The notes beneath the pieces are model-generated. The model had not been told where the DNA came from. It was given only the letters and a program-made list of their open reading frames with translations, and did not search any database. A program made the translations under genes and the position numbers. Below, piece by piece: positions 1 to 9,466 of a DNA stretch of 64,000 nt. Position 1 is the first letter of the stretch, and every line of letters starts with the position of its first letter. Origin of the DNA: Bemisia tabaci (taxonomy: Eukaryota > Arthropoda > Insecta > Hemiptera > Aleyrodidae); assembly GCF_918797505.1 (NCBI RefSeq), contig NC_092795.1:6791434-6855433 (forward strand). Reading direction: 5' to 3'.

Positions 1-191
1 TTCAGATGTGAGAACTGAAGTACTTCAGATGTGAGAACTGAAGTACTTCAGATGTAAGAACTGAAGTACTTCAGATGTGTGATCCAAACCTCAACAGCTA
101 GACCTAAAGTGTTCAGATGCTCAATCCGAAAACTTCAGAGATCCATATGACCTAATCTTCGGGTCCCACGCACGAAGTTTTTTTCTCCGTG
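1..191. repeat. RF-M foldback element, truncated by window edge
   Basis: The first 75 bases are tandem copies of a 23-bp unit beginning TTCAGATGTGAGAACTGAAG at positions 1, 24 and 47, with a partial copy at 70. The remainder matches the right arm of the complete copy at 41303-41612 and ends in the same terminal TTTTTCTCCGTG. Only the right part of the element is inside the window. Confidence 0.8.
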
Positions 192-1377
192 TGTAAACCA
201 CAATGCAAGGTGCAAATTTTGGCACTATGATGTATGTTTTTATATCAAGATTTCTCGTAAAATGCGATCATCACAACGAAAATCACCGGAAGCACCTCCT
301 AATAAAAATATTAGCGTTTTTCGTTGCATTAATTTAAAAGTCTCGCTCATAAGGAACCCTAATCAATAAGAGTTGAATCGCACACGAAACACTACCGTAA
401 CAGCCTTTGGAGTATAAAACTACATATGACAATCTCAATATCGGCGCTTCGGCTCAGATATTGCACGTTGCTTACACTTTGAACGACACCGAGTGGGGAG
501 GAACATTTCCGTAACCAATATGCTAAATAAGAACGTCAATATCTTGATTCGGAGTTGATTTATGTGATTTTCATCGCTCAAAGTTTGTTTTGCGTAAAAC
601 TTTTAGAGCAGAAACATGTGTCGCAATGCTTTAAAGCGCATCTTTTTCAGAGGTCCGTTCTCAAGAAATTTCGGAGGAAACTTTGTAATCATCTGCGAAT
701 TGGCAACGTTTGAGTGTGCATATGGTGTTTTTCCCCAGCTCGGTTGCCCGAGTGCCAATGTTCTCGTTGCGCTGTCGTAAGAGCGCAAAGGCTTTTTGAG
801 ATAAACCGCTTCATCCGTGTAACTCAATGATTCTCGGGGTTCATGTGGAGGCCCATGTGTGTGCAGTTACACTTATACCCGTCTGACGAAATTCTCCTTG
901 TCACAACGGATATTCAGGATTCCGATTCAGAATTTCGCCGTTGTCTAACGGAAATGACATCGCCACCTACACTACCTTGCTATCGGGTGGTAGAGTAGCA
1001 ATGGCCAGATTTTCAAAATCCTCAAAATCCGCCAATTTAATTTAAATATGGACGGAACCATTCAGCTTAGTCAGTATACTTTGTGTGGACTTACGTGTCT
1101 TTAACTTTACGTGCCCCATTGAAGATCACACAGTTGTTTCGTTTTGAATTCAATAACTTCAATTAGAAATAATAATTTGGAACATAGAACAAAGTGTTGC
1201 TTCTGTCTGAATGATTGCAAAGATATTAATGTTCATTGAGGCAGGTTTGCTCAAGCAGAAAGCTTAGAGTGGAGAAATAGCAGTCATCAGCTAGTGATAC
1301 TCGTTACTGCTGAATTCACGTTAAACGTGGCACAGGAAACAAGCTCCAAAAACTCTATAAGTGCGCCATCGTGCGCA
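192..1377. other. Anonymous stretch, no gene recognised
   Basis: No coding, RNA or splice-defined structure is convincing here. The only recognisable piece is a decayed RF-A right arm near 695-750, listed separately. Confidence 0.5.
695..750. repeat. RF-A right-arm relic
   Basis: The order of words GGCAACG, a CATA-GG-GTTTTTCC block and a degenerate terminal CGG follows the RF-A right arm, with many substitutions. The left half is not recognisable. Confidence 0.4.
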
Positions 1378-1380
1378 TAA

Positions 1381-1659
1381 AGGCCTGGATACACGCTCAA
1401 ATTTCCGTCAATTTCCGATCAAAATGATGATCAAAATGGCGGCCGAGAGTTATCTAAATTGTTATCTAAAATTAATTAAAACAGCATGTTGATTGAAATA
1501 AGAATGAAATAAGCACAGTTGTGTGGAAATCAAATGAGATCCACAGTTCCGTCATCTACCATCAGATTTTTACAGGCTGCAAAAAATTGATGGTAGATGG
1601 TGCGCACCAGTCACCATTCGATCGGAAATTGATGGAAATTTGAGCGTGTATCCAGGCCT
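1381..1659. mobile_element. RF-H foldback MITE with TAA target duplication (PIF/Harbinger-like)
   Basis: The element begins AGGCCTGGATACACGCTC and ends with the inverted form. Arms include CAAATTTCC followed by further inverted similarity (GATGGTAGATG words). TAA at 1378-1380 and TAA at 1660-1662 form an exact 3-bp target duplication. TAA/TWA duplications are the hallmark of PIF/Harbinger elements, so that assignment is inferred. It has landed in the left end of an RF-A relic that resumes at 1660. Confidence 0.8.
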
Positions 1660-1892
1660 TAAGAAGCACGCTGTATGAATCTTCAGGCGTGCCAAATTAC
1701 CTTTGAGAAAAACCGAATTTTACGGGAAACTTATGAATATTTTACTCTTAATTTCACTGGAAATTTCATCCGCAATTTGCTCCAAAGCATCTCGAAATTT
1801 CAAGGGAACATACTCATAACTTTCCCCGAAAACAATCAAAGGGAATTTGGCAATACCCGAAAGCTCATACGTTGTTCTTCCTTTTCATGGCT
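1660..1892. repeat. RF-A relic split by RF-H
   Basis: Starts within the RF-A left arm (AAGAAGCACGCTGTATGAAT, then GGCGTGCCAAATTACC) and ends with the right-arm words GGGAATTTGGCAA and CTCATACG. The terminal CTGCCGTG is displaced upstream by the RF-H insertion. The short open frame over it is part of the repeat and not a gene. Confidence 0.6.
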
Positions 1893-2994
1893 GTTAAAGC
1901 CTTGCTTGAAACTCAACGGTGTGGAGTCAAAACGATAAAGGGAATAATTATCCGTCAGATCGGAGAGGGAGCGGAGTGGCAGGGGGGGGGGGGGGGGGGA
2001 GGCGTCACAGTACGTCACACATACGTCATGCTGGAGCACGGATTATCTTTCTATACATGGCATTAACACTTCAATTAAACGCCAGTGACTGGGGATTTGC
2101 GGCTAGACGAAAACCGCTATGAGACTGGAGTATGAATCCGGTGACTTGGGTTTTAAGCTCCCAGTACAATCAATTCTCCCTAGGATGTAGTTCAGCCCTG
2201 TATCGGTGGATGTCAATCAGCGGATTGCGGCTCCTGCGTGTGTCATAGCTTGCTCTGCTTTGATTTATAAAAGGTGGTGCGACGCTCTGCTATCCAACTT
2301 TTCCGAACGAAATATCGAGTCGTTGAAAGAAATTCCCCATTGAAGCCGAAATCCTCTTGATGAGAGTGACCCACGATTGATAAGATAAAGTGGTCTGTGG
2401 GAAATTGTTGGTAGTAGATGAGAGCATGACGAAAAAATGCTGATTTATTCTTCAGCTCGTATTGACAATCAAAGTTTCCGGTCCAGGTAGCCGGAGTTTT
2501 CGGTGATAAGAGCTGCAATTGGATTCAGATATCCGAACTTTTCAGCAAAGGATACGGGTCTCATATGGCTGGCAAAAAATTTGATTATATGGACGGAAGT
2601 GTGGTCCCTATAACTAAAAATGTCGGTTATCCTAATCGATAACGATGGTACTCCATACAAATTTATATCTTTCTGTAGGCCTCTTTAATTTTTGGGAAAT
2701 ATAAGGAATGAAAAATTATTTCTAGGGAATATCGTCGATCTTCATTATGCCGAGCATACTTTAAAAACTCTAAATCATGATTTCCATTTTTTTACCCGAA
2801 AAAAAATCTCACCAGAAACATAGCCCAGTTTTCTTCCAATTGATAAATGTATTGCACCAAGTCGATCTTAGCTACAGCAGCCCGCTTCAATAAATGTACC
2901 TATTATTCCCCACTTTTTTAATCGCAGACGAAAGTCACAGCCGCCACTGACTGCTTAGAAAACAACCCGTAAAATGATGGCGCGCTAGTTAACC
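1893..2994. other. Anonymous stretch with an 18-G homopolymer
   Basis: A run of 18 G sits at 1982-1999. Two modest minus-strand frames (about 63 and 91 codons, 2243-2660) show no recognisable family, start context or splice logic. Nothing else is identifiable. Confidence 0.45.
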
Positions 2995-3117
2995 GCTCCA
3001 TGAACATTCGAATGTCATCAAAATTCCCGGTAAAACTTAAATGACGAAATTTAAGAATACTTTCACTGGGCATTTTCACATACTCCAGACGAAATTGCGT
3101 TAACAATTATCTGAATA
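2995..3117. repeat. RF-A left part, interrupted by RF-I
   Basis: TGAACATTCGAATG followed by a degenerate CAAAATTCC matches the RF-A left arm. CAGACGAAATTGCG and ATCTGAATAATGG match the RF-A interior. Similarity breaks at the RF-I end and resumes at 3627. Confidence 0.6.
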
Positions 3118-3626
3118 ATGGAGATTTTGCATGTGTGTGGGATTTGCGATTTGACCATTGATTCTTATGTAAAAGTTCGCGAGAAACACGATGGTGCCAC
3201 TGGTTTTCTCTGAAATCAACTCTCAAGCTCAAAAAAAAGCTCTCAAAGTGAGGCCAAAATGGAGGGGATATCCCACTCTACCCTGAGAGTCCACCTTCTA
3301 CATCCAAACAAACTCTCCATGCGAAGATAGGGAGCAAATACATTGACAGGGCTGCCACTTTATTTGGGGACTCTAAAACTGAAAACGCGGCATCCCTGCT
3401 AACGTATTAGCTCCCTATCTTTGCATGGAGAGTTCGTCTTGATGTAAAGGTGGACTCTCAGGATAGCGTGGAATATCCCCTCCATTTTGGCCTCAACTTG
3501 AGAGCTTTTTTTGAGTTTGGGAATTGATTTCAGAGAAAACCAGTGGCACCATCGTGTTTCTCGCGAACTTTTACATAAGAATCAATGATCAAATCGCAAA
3601 TCCCTCACGCATGCAGCATCTCCATT
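3118..3626. mobile_element. RF-I long-arm foldback element inserted in RF-A
   Basis: A roughly 510-bp element with arms of about 200 bp. Left-arm words (GATTTGACCATTGATTCTTA, GCACTGGTTTTCTCTGAAAT-like, AGGCCAAAATGGAGG) recur in reverse complement on the right, ending CATGCAGCATCTCCATTC. A second copy lies at 46500-47004. No TSD was identified. Confidence 0.8.
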
Positions 3627-3718
3627 CAAAGGAAACTATTACAGAATTTCTATTTTATCAAAAGAAATTTGACAATGTTGGCATGTTCATACGGCGTTCT
3701 TTCCTGTCACGGCAGAAT
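3627..3718. repeat. RF-A right part after RF-I insertion
   Basis: Carries the RF-A right-arm words TTTTATCAAAAGAAATTTG, GTTCATACGGCGTTC and terminal CACGGCAG. With 2995-3117 it reconstitutes the order of an RF-A copy split by RF-I. Confidence 0.65.
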
Positions 3719-4398
3719 GAGCCAGCGTTCCCGACCTCCAGACGTCACTTGTCAAGGGATGGTGAGGAAAAGTTTAGACTTTGAGGAATCGAATGAGATT
3801 ATTAATGACGGTATGATGACTCGTGATATTGTGGCGGGTCGGTTCATGAAGTAGATTGGGAAATGAAGCCTCTTATTAGGGTTTGATTTAATGATCGGAA
3901 ACTGATAAATTGGTTCTCAACTAGTCGCACGAGTTAGCAAATCGATGGTGAAATTGCAGAAGTGCGTATCTCGGAAAAGAAGATTTTCCAGGAGAGTGAA
4001 AAACTGTCTACATTCCTCTTTATTGTTAGTAGAAGGATAATATTTCTTGAGGATAGGAAGAAACATATGTTTTTTCAGACTCCATCAGCATTTTGAACAA
4101 TTTCTCGAACTGTTAGAATATACGGCAGAAATGCCGAAATTCGCGTTTTCGGCACTAAGAATTGAAACTTCATCACGAGATACGCATTTTTGCAATTTGT
4201 GTTTTAAACTTGTTGTTGGCGGATTTGGATCGTTTGAAGACGGAAAAAAAGTTTCACGCTTACAATTCCTTATCAGATAAGATTTAGTTTGATCTCATGT
4301 GGCCAGATCAAGCATTGTATGAATGGGGTTTGACATTTGATCACGAAATACGCATTTCTGCAATTTTTAGCGTTTTGAACCTGCTCTTGATCATTAAG
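3719..4398. other. Anonymous stretch with a thrice-repeated motif
   Basis: A motif read as ATTGCAGAAGTGCGTATCTC occurs near 3953. It recurs inverted near 4170 (GAGATACGCATTTTTGCAAT) and 4345 (GAAATACGCATTTCTGCAAT). This suggests a diverged foldback with undefined ends. No gene is recognised. Confidence 0.4.
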
Positions 4399-4530
4399 AT
4401 TTCCTCCATTTAAACCTATGCTAAATAATCGTTTCTTATCAGAGCACCTAGCCCCTCCAAGAATCGATACATTTCCATATGTCTAAATGGAGGAAATCCG
4501 GTGCTGCCAAATTGTTGGACCCGCCACTGC
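4399..4530. repeat. RF-D MITE, left end degraded
   Basis: A foldback sharing TTTCCTCCATTTAAACCTAT at the left and ATGGAGGAAATCCGG at the right. It has a central CCCCTCCAAGAATCGAT and a right terminus ATTGTTGGACCCGCCACTG. A related copy is at 51457-51607. Confidence 0.6.
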
Positions 4531-4621
4531 ATATTGCAGTTCATTTGCAATTTTCATGTAAAAAATCCTCGCCACTTTCTAATCGGTTACACTTGCTCTT
4601 ATTTTTCATGATGAAGCTATT

Positions 4622-4875
4622 CTGCCGTGCTAAGGAAGAACAGTGTATGAACTTTCGAGAGTTGCCAAACTTCCTTCGATAAAATGTGTATTTTTGGCGC
4701 AAGTTAGGAATATTTTTCCTTGAAATTTTCAGGAAATCTAGGTTGAAATTGCGCACTAAGTAATGTGACAAATTGGAAGGAAAATTTTCACAAGTTTACC
4801 CGGAAATTCGTGTTTTATCAAAGGAAATTTGGCAACGCCTGAAGGTTCATACGACGTTTTTCCTGGGCACGGCAG
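4622..4875. mobile_element. RF-A MITE with 4-bp TSD TATT
   Basis: A complete 254-bp copy with left terminus CTGCCGTGCTAAGGAAGAAC and right terminus TGGGCACGGCAG. TATT at 4618-4621 and 4876-4879 is an exact target duplication. The interior keeps the family word TTGAAATTTTCAGG near the centre. It has no coding capacity. Confidence 0.85.
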
Positions 4876-4918
4876 TATTGTAAGTATAACTTTGCTCACA
4901 GGGATGACGGGGCGTATG

Positions 4919-5174
4919 CTGCCGTGCTGAGGAAAAACGCCGTATGAACCTTCAGGCGCTGCCAAATTTCCTCTTGGAAAATAGTTATTTTTGAAGAAAG
5001 CTATGAATATTTTTCCTTGAAATTTTCAGGAACATTAGGTGAAATTGAGGCGAACAAAATGATCTGAAAAATAGGAGGAAAAATATTTACAAATTTTTCT
5101 GAAAATTCGTGATTTGCCAAAGGAAATTTGGCAACGCCTGAAGGTTCATACGGCGTTTTTCCTTAGCACGGCAG
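4919..5174. mobile_element. RF-A MITE with 4-bp TSD TATG
   Basis: A complete 256-bp copy only 43 bp from the preceding one. TATG at 4915-4918 and 5175-5178 is an exact duplication. Because its TSD differs from its neighbour's (TATT), the two copies are independent insertions and not a tandem duplication. Confidence 0.85.
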
Positions 5175-5613
5175 TATGGTCCAGAGGCGCAAGCGAGCGC
5201 GGCTCCCGGGTCCTGAGGGAGATTTTAATGAAATCGTCGCTTTGCTCACTTCGACATTCAGAGCTTGTCTCCGTAACAGCATTTTTCTTGTTTCCTCTTC
5301 TTCGTGACGGGCCGCGCCTTTTCTTCCCCTCCGAAAAAAGGAGAGGCAAAACTCAAAGCAAAATGTTCGCTGCAGCACTGACTGAGAGCGGCGTAACAGC
5401 CAACGGTACCGCGATGCAAATACGCGGTACTTTTTGGAATGGTACGGCGGGGGTAGAGCGAGCTTGTCAAAACGAACGGGTAAATCGACGGATGGATTGC
5501 TAGGATAGGAAATTAAGAAAATTCTAAACCTAATGATCAAAGAAATCCGCACAAACGTTCTCTGGTAACGAATGAAATTGCCCGGTCAAATTCTGCAGTA
5601 GATGGTAGAAAGA
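5175..5613. other. GC-richer anonymous stretch
   Basis: Overlapping frames of up to 129 codons on both strands occur here. None has a recognisable motif, and mutual overlap in several frames argues for GC-richness rather than coding. No gene is called. Confidence 0.4.
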
Positions 5614-5820
5614 TTGAAATAATCGAGCTACAAGCCCAAAAAATTAATATTTCAAACTACATAGAGATGAGAAGTACAAAAAAAACTTACAGGAAACAAA
5701 ACGGAAGAAACGTTGCGACCGCCAACTCTGCGGTCTGTTTTTTTTTTGTATTTCTTATCTCTATGTAGTTTTAAATATTATTTGTTTAATTTTTTTTGGC
5801 TAGTAGCTCGATTATTTCAA
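5614..5820. repeat. RF-R foldback element
   Basis: The left arm starts TTGAAATAATCGAGCTA at 5614 and contains CTACATAGAGATGAGAAGTA. The right arm carries the reverse complement and ends TAGCTCGATTATTTCAA at 5820. Arms are about 75-80 bp with small gaps. Confidence 0.75.
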
Positions 5821-6315
5821 ACTTGTTACCATGTTCTGTGAAATCCAGCCAAATTGGCATTAACATGTATTCAGTAGTAGCTGATGTGGCTTGGTTCCTC
5901 TCTGCTACATGCGGTCCATGTAACACCGAGCAGCAATTCACATGGCCCAACTTTTTTTCTGTGGCGATTTTGCAACGCCGCGCCTCTGGTGGGCGGGCGG
6001 AGGACTTTCGGGAGCGGCTGCGGAGTTGGCCGCAAAAATGTCTCCGGTTATCGCGGTCGTGTTTTTTGCGGGATTGCGAAGTTATCTGCCGGCTCTTATC
6101 TACGCGGGAATTTTCGCCAGACGCCGGGGCGCCGCGCGCCGGATGTCGGGCCAAATAAATGGAATCCGCGCCCCCTCCCCCGCACTCCGTTGCGAAAACT
6201 ACCCGCTTTGTTTTGGCTGCTGAATTACACCGAGCGGCAACTCGGCTGCTTATTGGAGACCCTGATTAGACCTACTTCACATTCGTAAATTAGACGTTTG
6301 AACGAATACAAACGA
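5821..6315. other. GC-rich anonymous stretch
   Basis: Roughly 5970-6200 is strongly GC-rich with several overlapping frames and no family signature. The phrase ATGTGGCTTGGTTCCTCTCT near 5884 recurs near 47350, so part of it is repeat-derived. No gene is called. Confidence 0.4.
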
Positions 6316-6556
6316 GAGGTCCATAGCGCTGTCTCCACTCGTCAAAATGGCGTCAAAATGAAAGCTTAAGGTGAATCGATTTCAACTATAAATGGCTCAA
6401 AGTCGAGACTTGATGCGAATGATGAGTGTTGCAACTCAAAATAGAGCGGCGCGACTCTTTTTTGATCAACAATCGCGAACAGATCGTATTTATCGATTCA
6501 CTTTGAGCTTCCATTTTGACGCCATTTTGACGGGTGGACACAGCGCCGATGGATCT
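6316..6556. repeat. RF-S foldback element
   Basis: Left arm words GTCCATAGCGCTGTCTCCAC and CGTCAAAATGGCGTCAAAAT are mirrored on the right as CCATTTTGACGCCATTTTGA and GGACACAGCGCCGATGGATC. Arms are about 60 bp around a 120-bp loop. No other copy is in the window. Confidence 0.75.
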
Positions 6557-6639
6557 CATGTTAGCAATGTCGGAATTTTTAAACATTTTTGGTGCCCTCA
6601 CTTCGAGGTAGGAGAAACAGACGGGTTCGACGAATCGAA

Positions 6640-7070
6640 TGGGTTAGTCGTGCTGGTTAAAGAATCGTGTTTTGATGTTTTACTCTCGATCAGCTGGGTA
6701 CAAACAATAAGATATGTATGAACAGCAACTCTCTATGTTCGGTTTTAACCGAGATATTGCGTTTTTTAAAATTTGGTGTGTGGCGACATCCACTGCGTTA
6801 GCAACACCCTTGGTTTCTGCCACCTTACTTTCATCCGAGTGCACGTAGAGTGACCAGTGCAATTTTGTATCTCACTTGATAGGAAGGCGGAAGAAACCAA
6901 GAGTGTCACTACCGCAATGGATGACGTCATAACCCAAATTTTACAAAGCGCGATATCTTGGTAAATATTGAACGTAGAAAGTTGCTGTTTGGACAGATCT
7001 TATTATTTTTAGCGAATCTACCAGAATCAAGCATCAAAACACAATTCTGTGACCAGCACAACTGACCCAT
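6640..7070. repeat. RF-L foldback element, uninterrupted copy
   Basis: An approximately 430-bp element. The left end TGGGTTAGTCGTGCTGGTTA is mirrored at the right by GACCAGCACAACTGACCCA. Inner arms carry AACACCCTTGGTTTCTGCCA and its inverse. The second copy at 24782-25459 contains an RF-C insertion, so this copy supplies the empty site. Confidence 0.8.
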
Positions 7071-7680
7071 GTAACATTTGACCGAAAAAGTCTCTATCTC
7101 AGACATAGCAAAGTAAATATTTTACGGAGTGCAGTACATTCTCGCCCGTACGCGTCAGTTTATTCCTCCCATGCACCGATAATCCTGGATCCTCACACAT
7201 AGACTGCACTGCACTGCACCTTCCAGGCCTCATTAAGATTCTTAACCGCGGGAATACGGTGCATTAGGCCAACCGGAAATGGAAACGCAGAACCGCATAT
7301 GCGTCAATGACTGCAGTGTGACGGTCGCGCATTACCTTTGCTTACCGAGTTAGGAAACGCAAGACCGCTTTAGCGGTTTGCAGAAAGCAGAAAGCAGTAC
7401 CGTTATAATACCAATAGATGTTTTGTTTCACCATATTTGACTTTTTTTTAATATAGGCACATTTATTTCACTGTCTGACTGCGATTGCACACGAACTGCA
7501 AGGTTTATAAACAATCCACCGAGTCATATTATTATCTAATAAGATTGATATTTGTAAACAGCGCATTAACGTTGATTACCCAGTGTATCATTATCAACCA
7601 AAGTAGAACCTGATTACGCAAGTTTTAAACCATTGATACTTGACCACAAGCTAATTAATGTTTTTTTATTATTTTTGCAG
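7071..7680. other. Repeat-poor stretch upstream of a candidate exon
   Basis: Mostly anonymous. Short GCGGTCC/AACGC-type hairpin words occur near 7285-7380 and resemble those at 22240-22550. The 3' portion is T-rich and ends in TTATTTTTGCAG, a good splice-acceptor context for the next feature. Confidence 0.4.
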
Positions 7681-7733
7681 ATGTGATTACGCCAAAATCA
7701 AGCATGAGCCCCCTCTTGACTCGACACCTTTCG
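7681..7733 (+). CDS. Candidate internal coding exon, gene not recognised
   Basis: A 53-nt segment preceded by a T-rich tract and CAG and followed by GTAAGT. In the only frame compatible with the next candidate exon it reads VITPKSSMSPLLTRHLS, entering with two bases of a split codon and ending in phase 0. The frame one base earlier reads CDYAKIKHEPPLDSTPF, which is also open but would hit a stop in the next candidate exon. The third frame begins with a stop. No family is recognised. Splice-flanked short open segments occur by chance, so this is tentative. Confidence 0.4.
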
Positions 7734-8286
7734 GTAAGTAAATCTGATTGTTTTTCTTCTCCCACCCCCTCCCCTTTTTTTTGAAGAAACAATGAGAGCG
7801 AGTCCGCTGAAGTACTTGCTGTTAATTACTTCAATTTTCTAAAGTTCCCGAGACTGCGTAGCTCAGAGCTGCAAAAAATTCTCATTTTTTATTATCACAG
7901 GGCAGATAGATATTTGCGATTGGGACTTATCTTTACCGAAAATGATGTCTGCCCAGAGAGAGATATTAGAAAAACATAAACAACCGAACAAAGAGAGTAT
8001 TTGCCAGTACATATCATACTTTACATTGTTACTGTATGATCGTTGCTGTCATTTGTAATCAGATGTAATTTCTTGATCTCAAATAAATAAGGAATCAACT
8101 TGAAAAAATAGGGGAAGATAAGAAAAAAAGAAAGTGTTTTTAGCGCTCGTTACCTCCAAACATATATTATGCTGTTAAAAGCAAAAGCTTCAAAATGATT
8201 GAAATCGTAAGAAGGACCTTCGAAAATGTGCTGCATTATTTATTTTTGTTCATTTAAGTAAAATTGTCTTGCATCTCTCTCCCCAG

Positions 8287-8332
8287 GCAAACCTGCTAGC
8301 CAGTGACTTAGAGAAACGTGCCTGGTTTAACG
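8287..8332 (+). CDS. Candidate internal coding exon, gene not recognised
   Basis: A 46-nt segment after a pyrimidine-rich tract and CCCCAG and before GTAAAG. Only one of three frames is open and it is exactly phase 0, matching the 7681-7733 candidate. It reads ANLLASDLEKRAWFN. The implied intron is 553 bp and free of recognised repeats. The combined 32 residues look protein-like (mixed charged and aliphatic, no repeats), but no domain is recognised. Confidence 0.4.
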
Positions 8333-8831
8333 GTAAAGAAAATGTATGGAATGAAATCACGAAAACATTTCTACATGCTCAATGTGACTTCCTTGCAATT
8401 TTACTCATAAGAAAGCCTACATAGATGGCTGGATCAGTTGCGTGCCACGGACCCAATCTCTTTGTGCATTGTTAAACCTCATCATCGAGACTACGTCAGT
8501 ATGATCCGTGCATGCGCGTACAACGGATCCTTCCGTTCTCGCCTCCGCGACTTGTGATGTTCGCACTCCGAAATTTGCATACCTTTCATGATTCGAACCG
8601 GAAGGCGGGAAAGAAGCATTAGCGTTAACTGTGGGTGGGTGTGGCTGCATAATGAGGTATTCGATCCAAGCAGTTCCTTTCGCTCCTAGAAAAGCGCTCT
8701 CATTCGGATGCAAGGAAATTTATTTTGAATTTATTTTTTCCGCAGAACTGCAAGCGCACGTTTTTTCGGCACTCGGAGCAGCAATCGGTAACGCCGACTT
8801 TAGCACTGCAATTCCGAATACATTTAATCCA
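8333..8831. other. Anonymous stretch
   Basis: Short overlapping frames on both strands (8417-8891) have no recognisable signature. The 3' end runs into the RF-K foldback. Confidence 0.35.
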
Positions 8832-9466
8832 CGCAATGGGCTTGTTGCATGCAAGAGATACAGCCGTGCGAATCGACTTTTCAGAGTTTAAATGACACGA
8901 AAATTACGATGGTCACATTAAAAAAGTCTGAAATACACTCCTTACTGCGCATTTTGCGTTGTGAGGAACGCGCTTTTTCAAACTTCCCGCGTCTGAGGGC
9001 AGTTTTCTAACGGAAACAATTAACGGCAACTCGCGGCTATTTCCGGTCAACTAAAACTGACAACATAACCTAAAAATCGGAGCTCGTGGTATCGTGAAAT
9101 GAAATGTAGAAGGATTGCGTTGGATATTTAAAAGTTGATCGATTTGGTTACCGCATAAAGCGTATATGGACCACTATAAGAGATCACGTTGGGTTTGTAA
9201 GCAAACTGAAGGAAAAAATAACAACAACAACAACGACTCGGCATCTTCCGGAAATCACCGAGCCCGCCGTTTGCTCGTTTCCGGTGATTAGAAAACTGCC
9301 CCCAGACGCGGGAAATTTGAAAAAGCGCGTTCCTGACAACGCAAATTGCGCAGTAAGGAGTGTATTTCAGACTTTTTTCAATGTGACCATCGTAATTTTC
9401 GTGTCATTTAACCCCTAAAAAGTCTATTCGCGCGGCTGTATCTCTTGCATGCAACAGGCCCATTGC
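8832..9466. repeat. RF-K large foldback, arms about 200 bp
   Basis: The left arm (8832 to about 9037) starts CGCAATGGGCTTGTTGCATG. The right arm (about 9264-9466) is its near-exact inverse, ending TGCAACAGGCCCATTGC. Arms share words such as GAAATACACTCCTTACTGCG. The 226-bp spacer contains an AAC trinucleotide run near 9218. No coding capacity and no second copy in the window. Confidence 0.8.
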
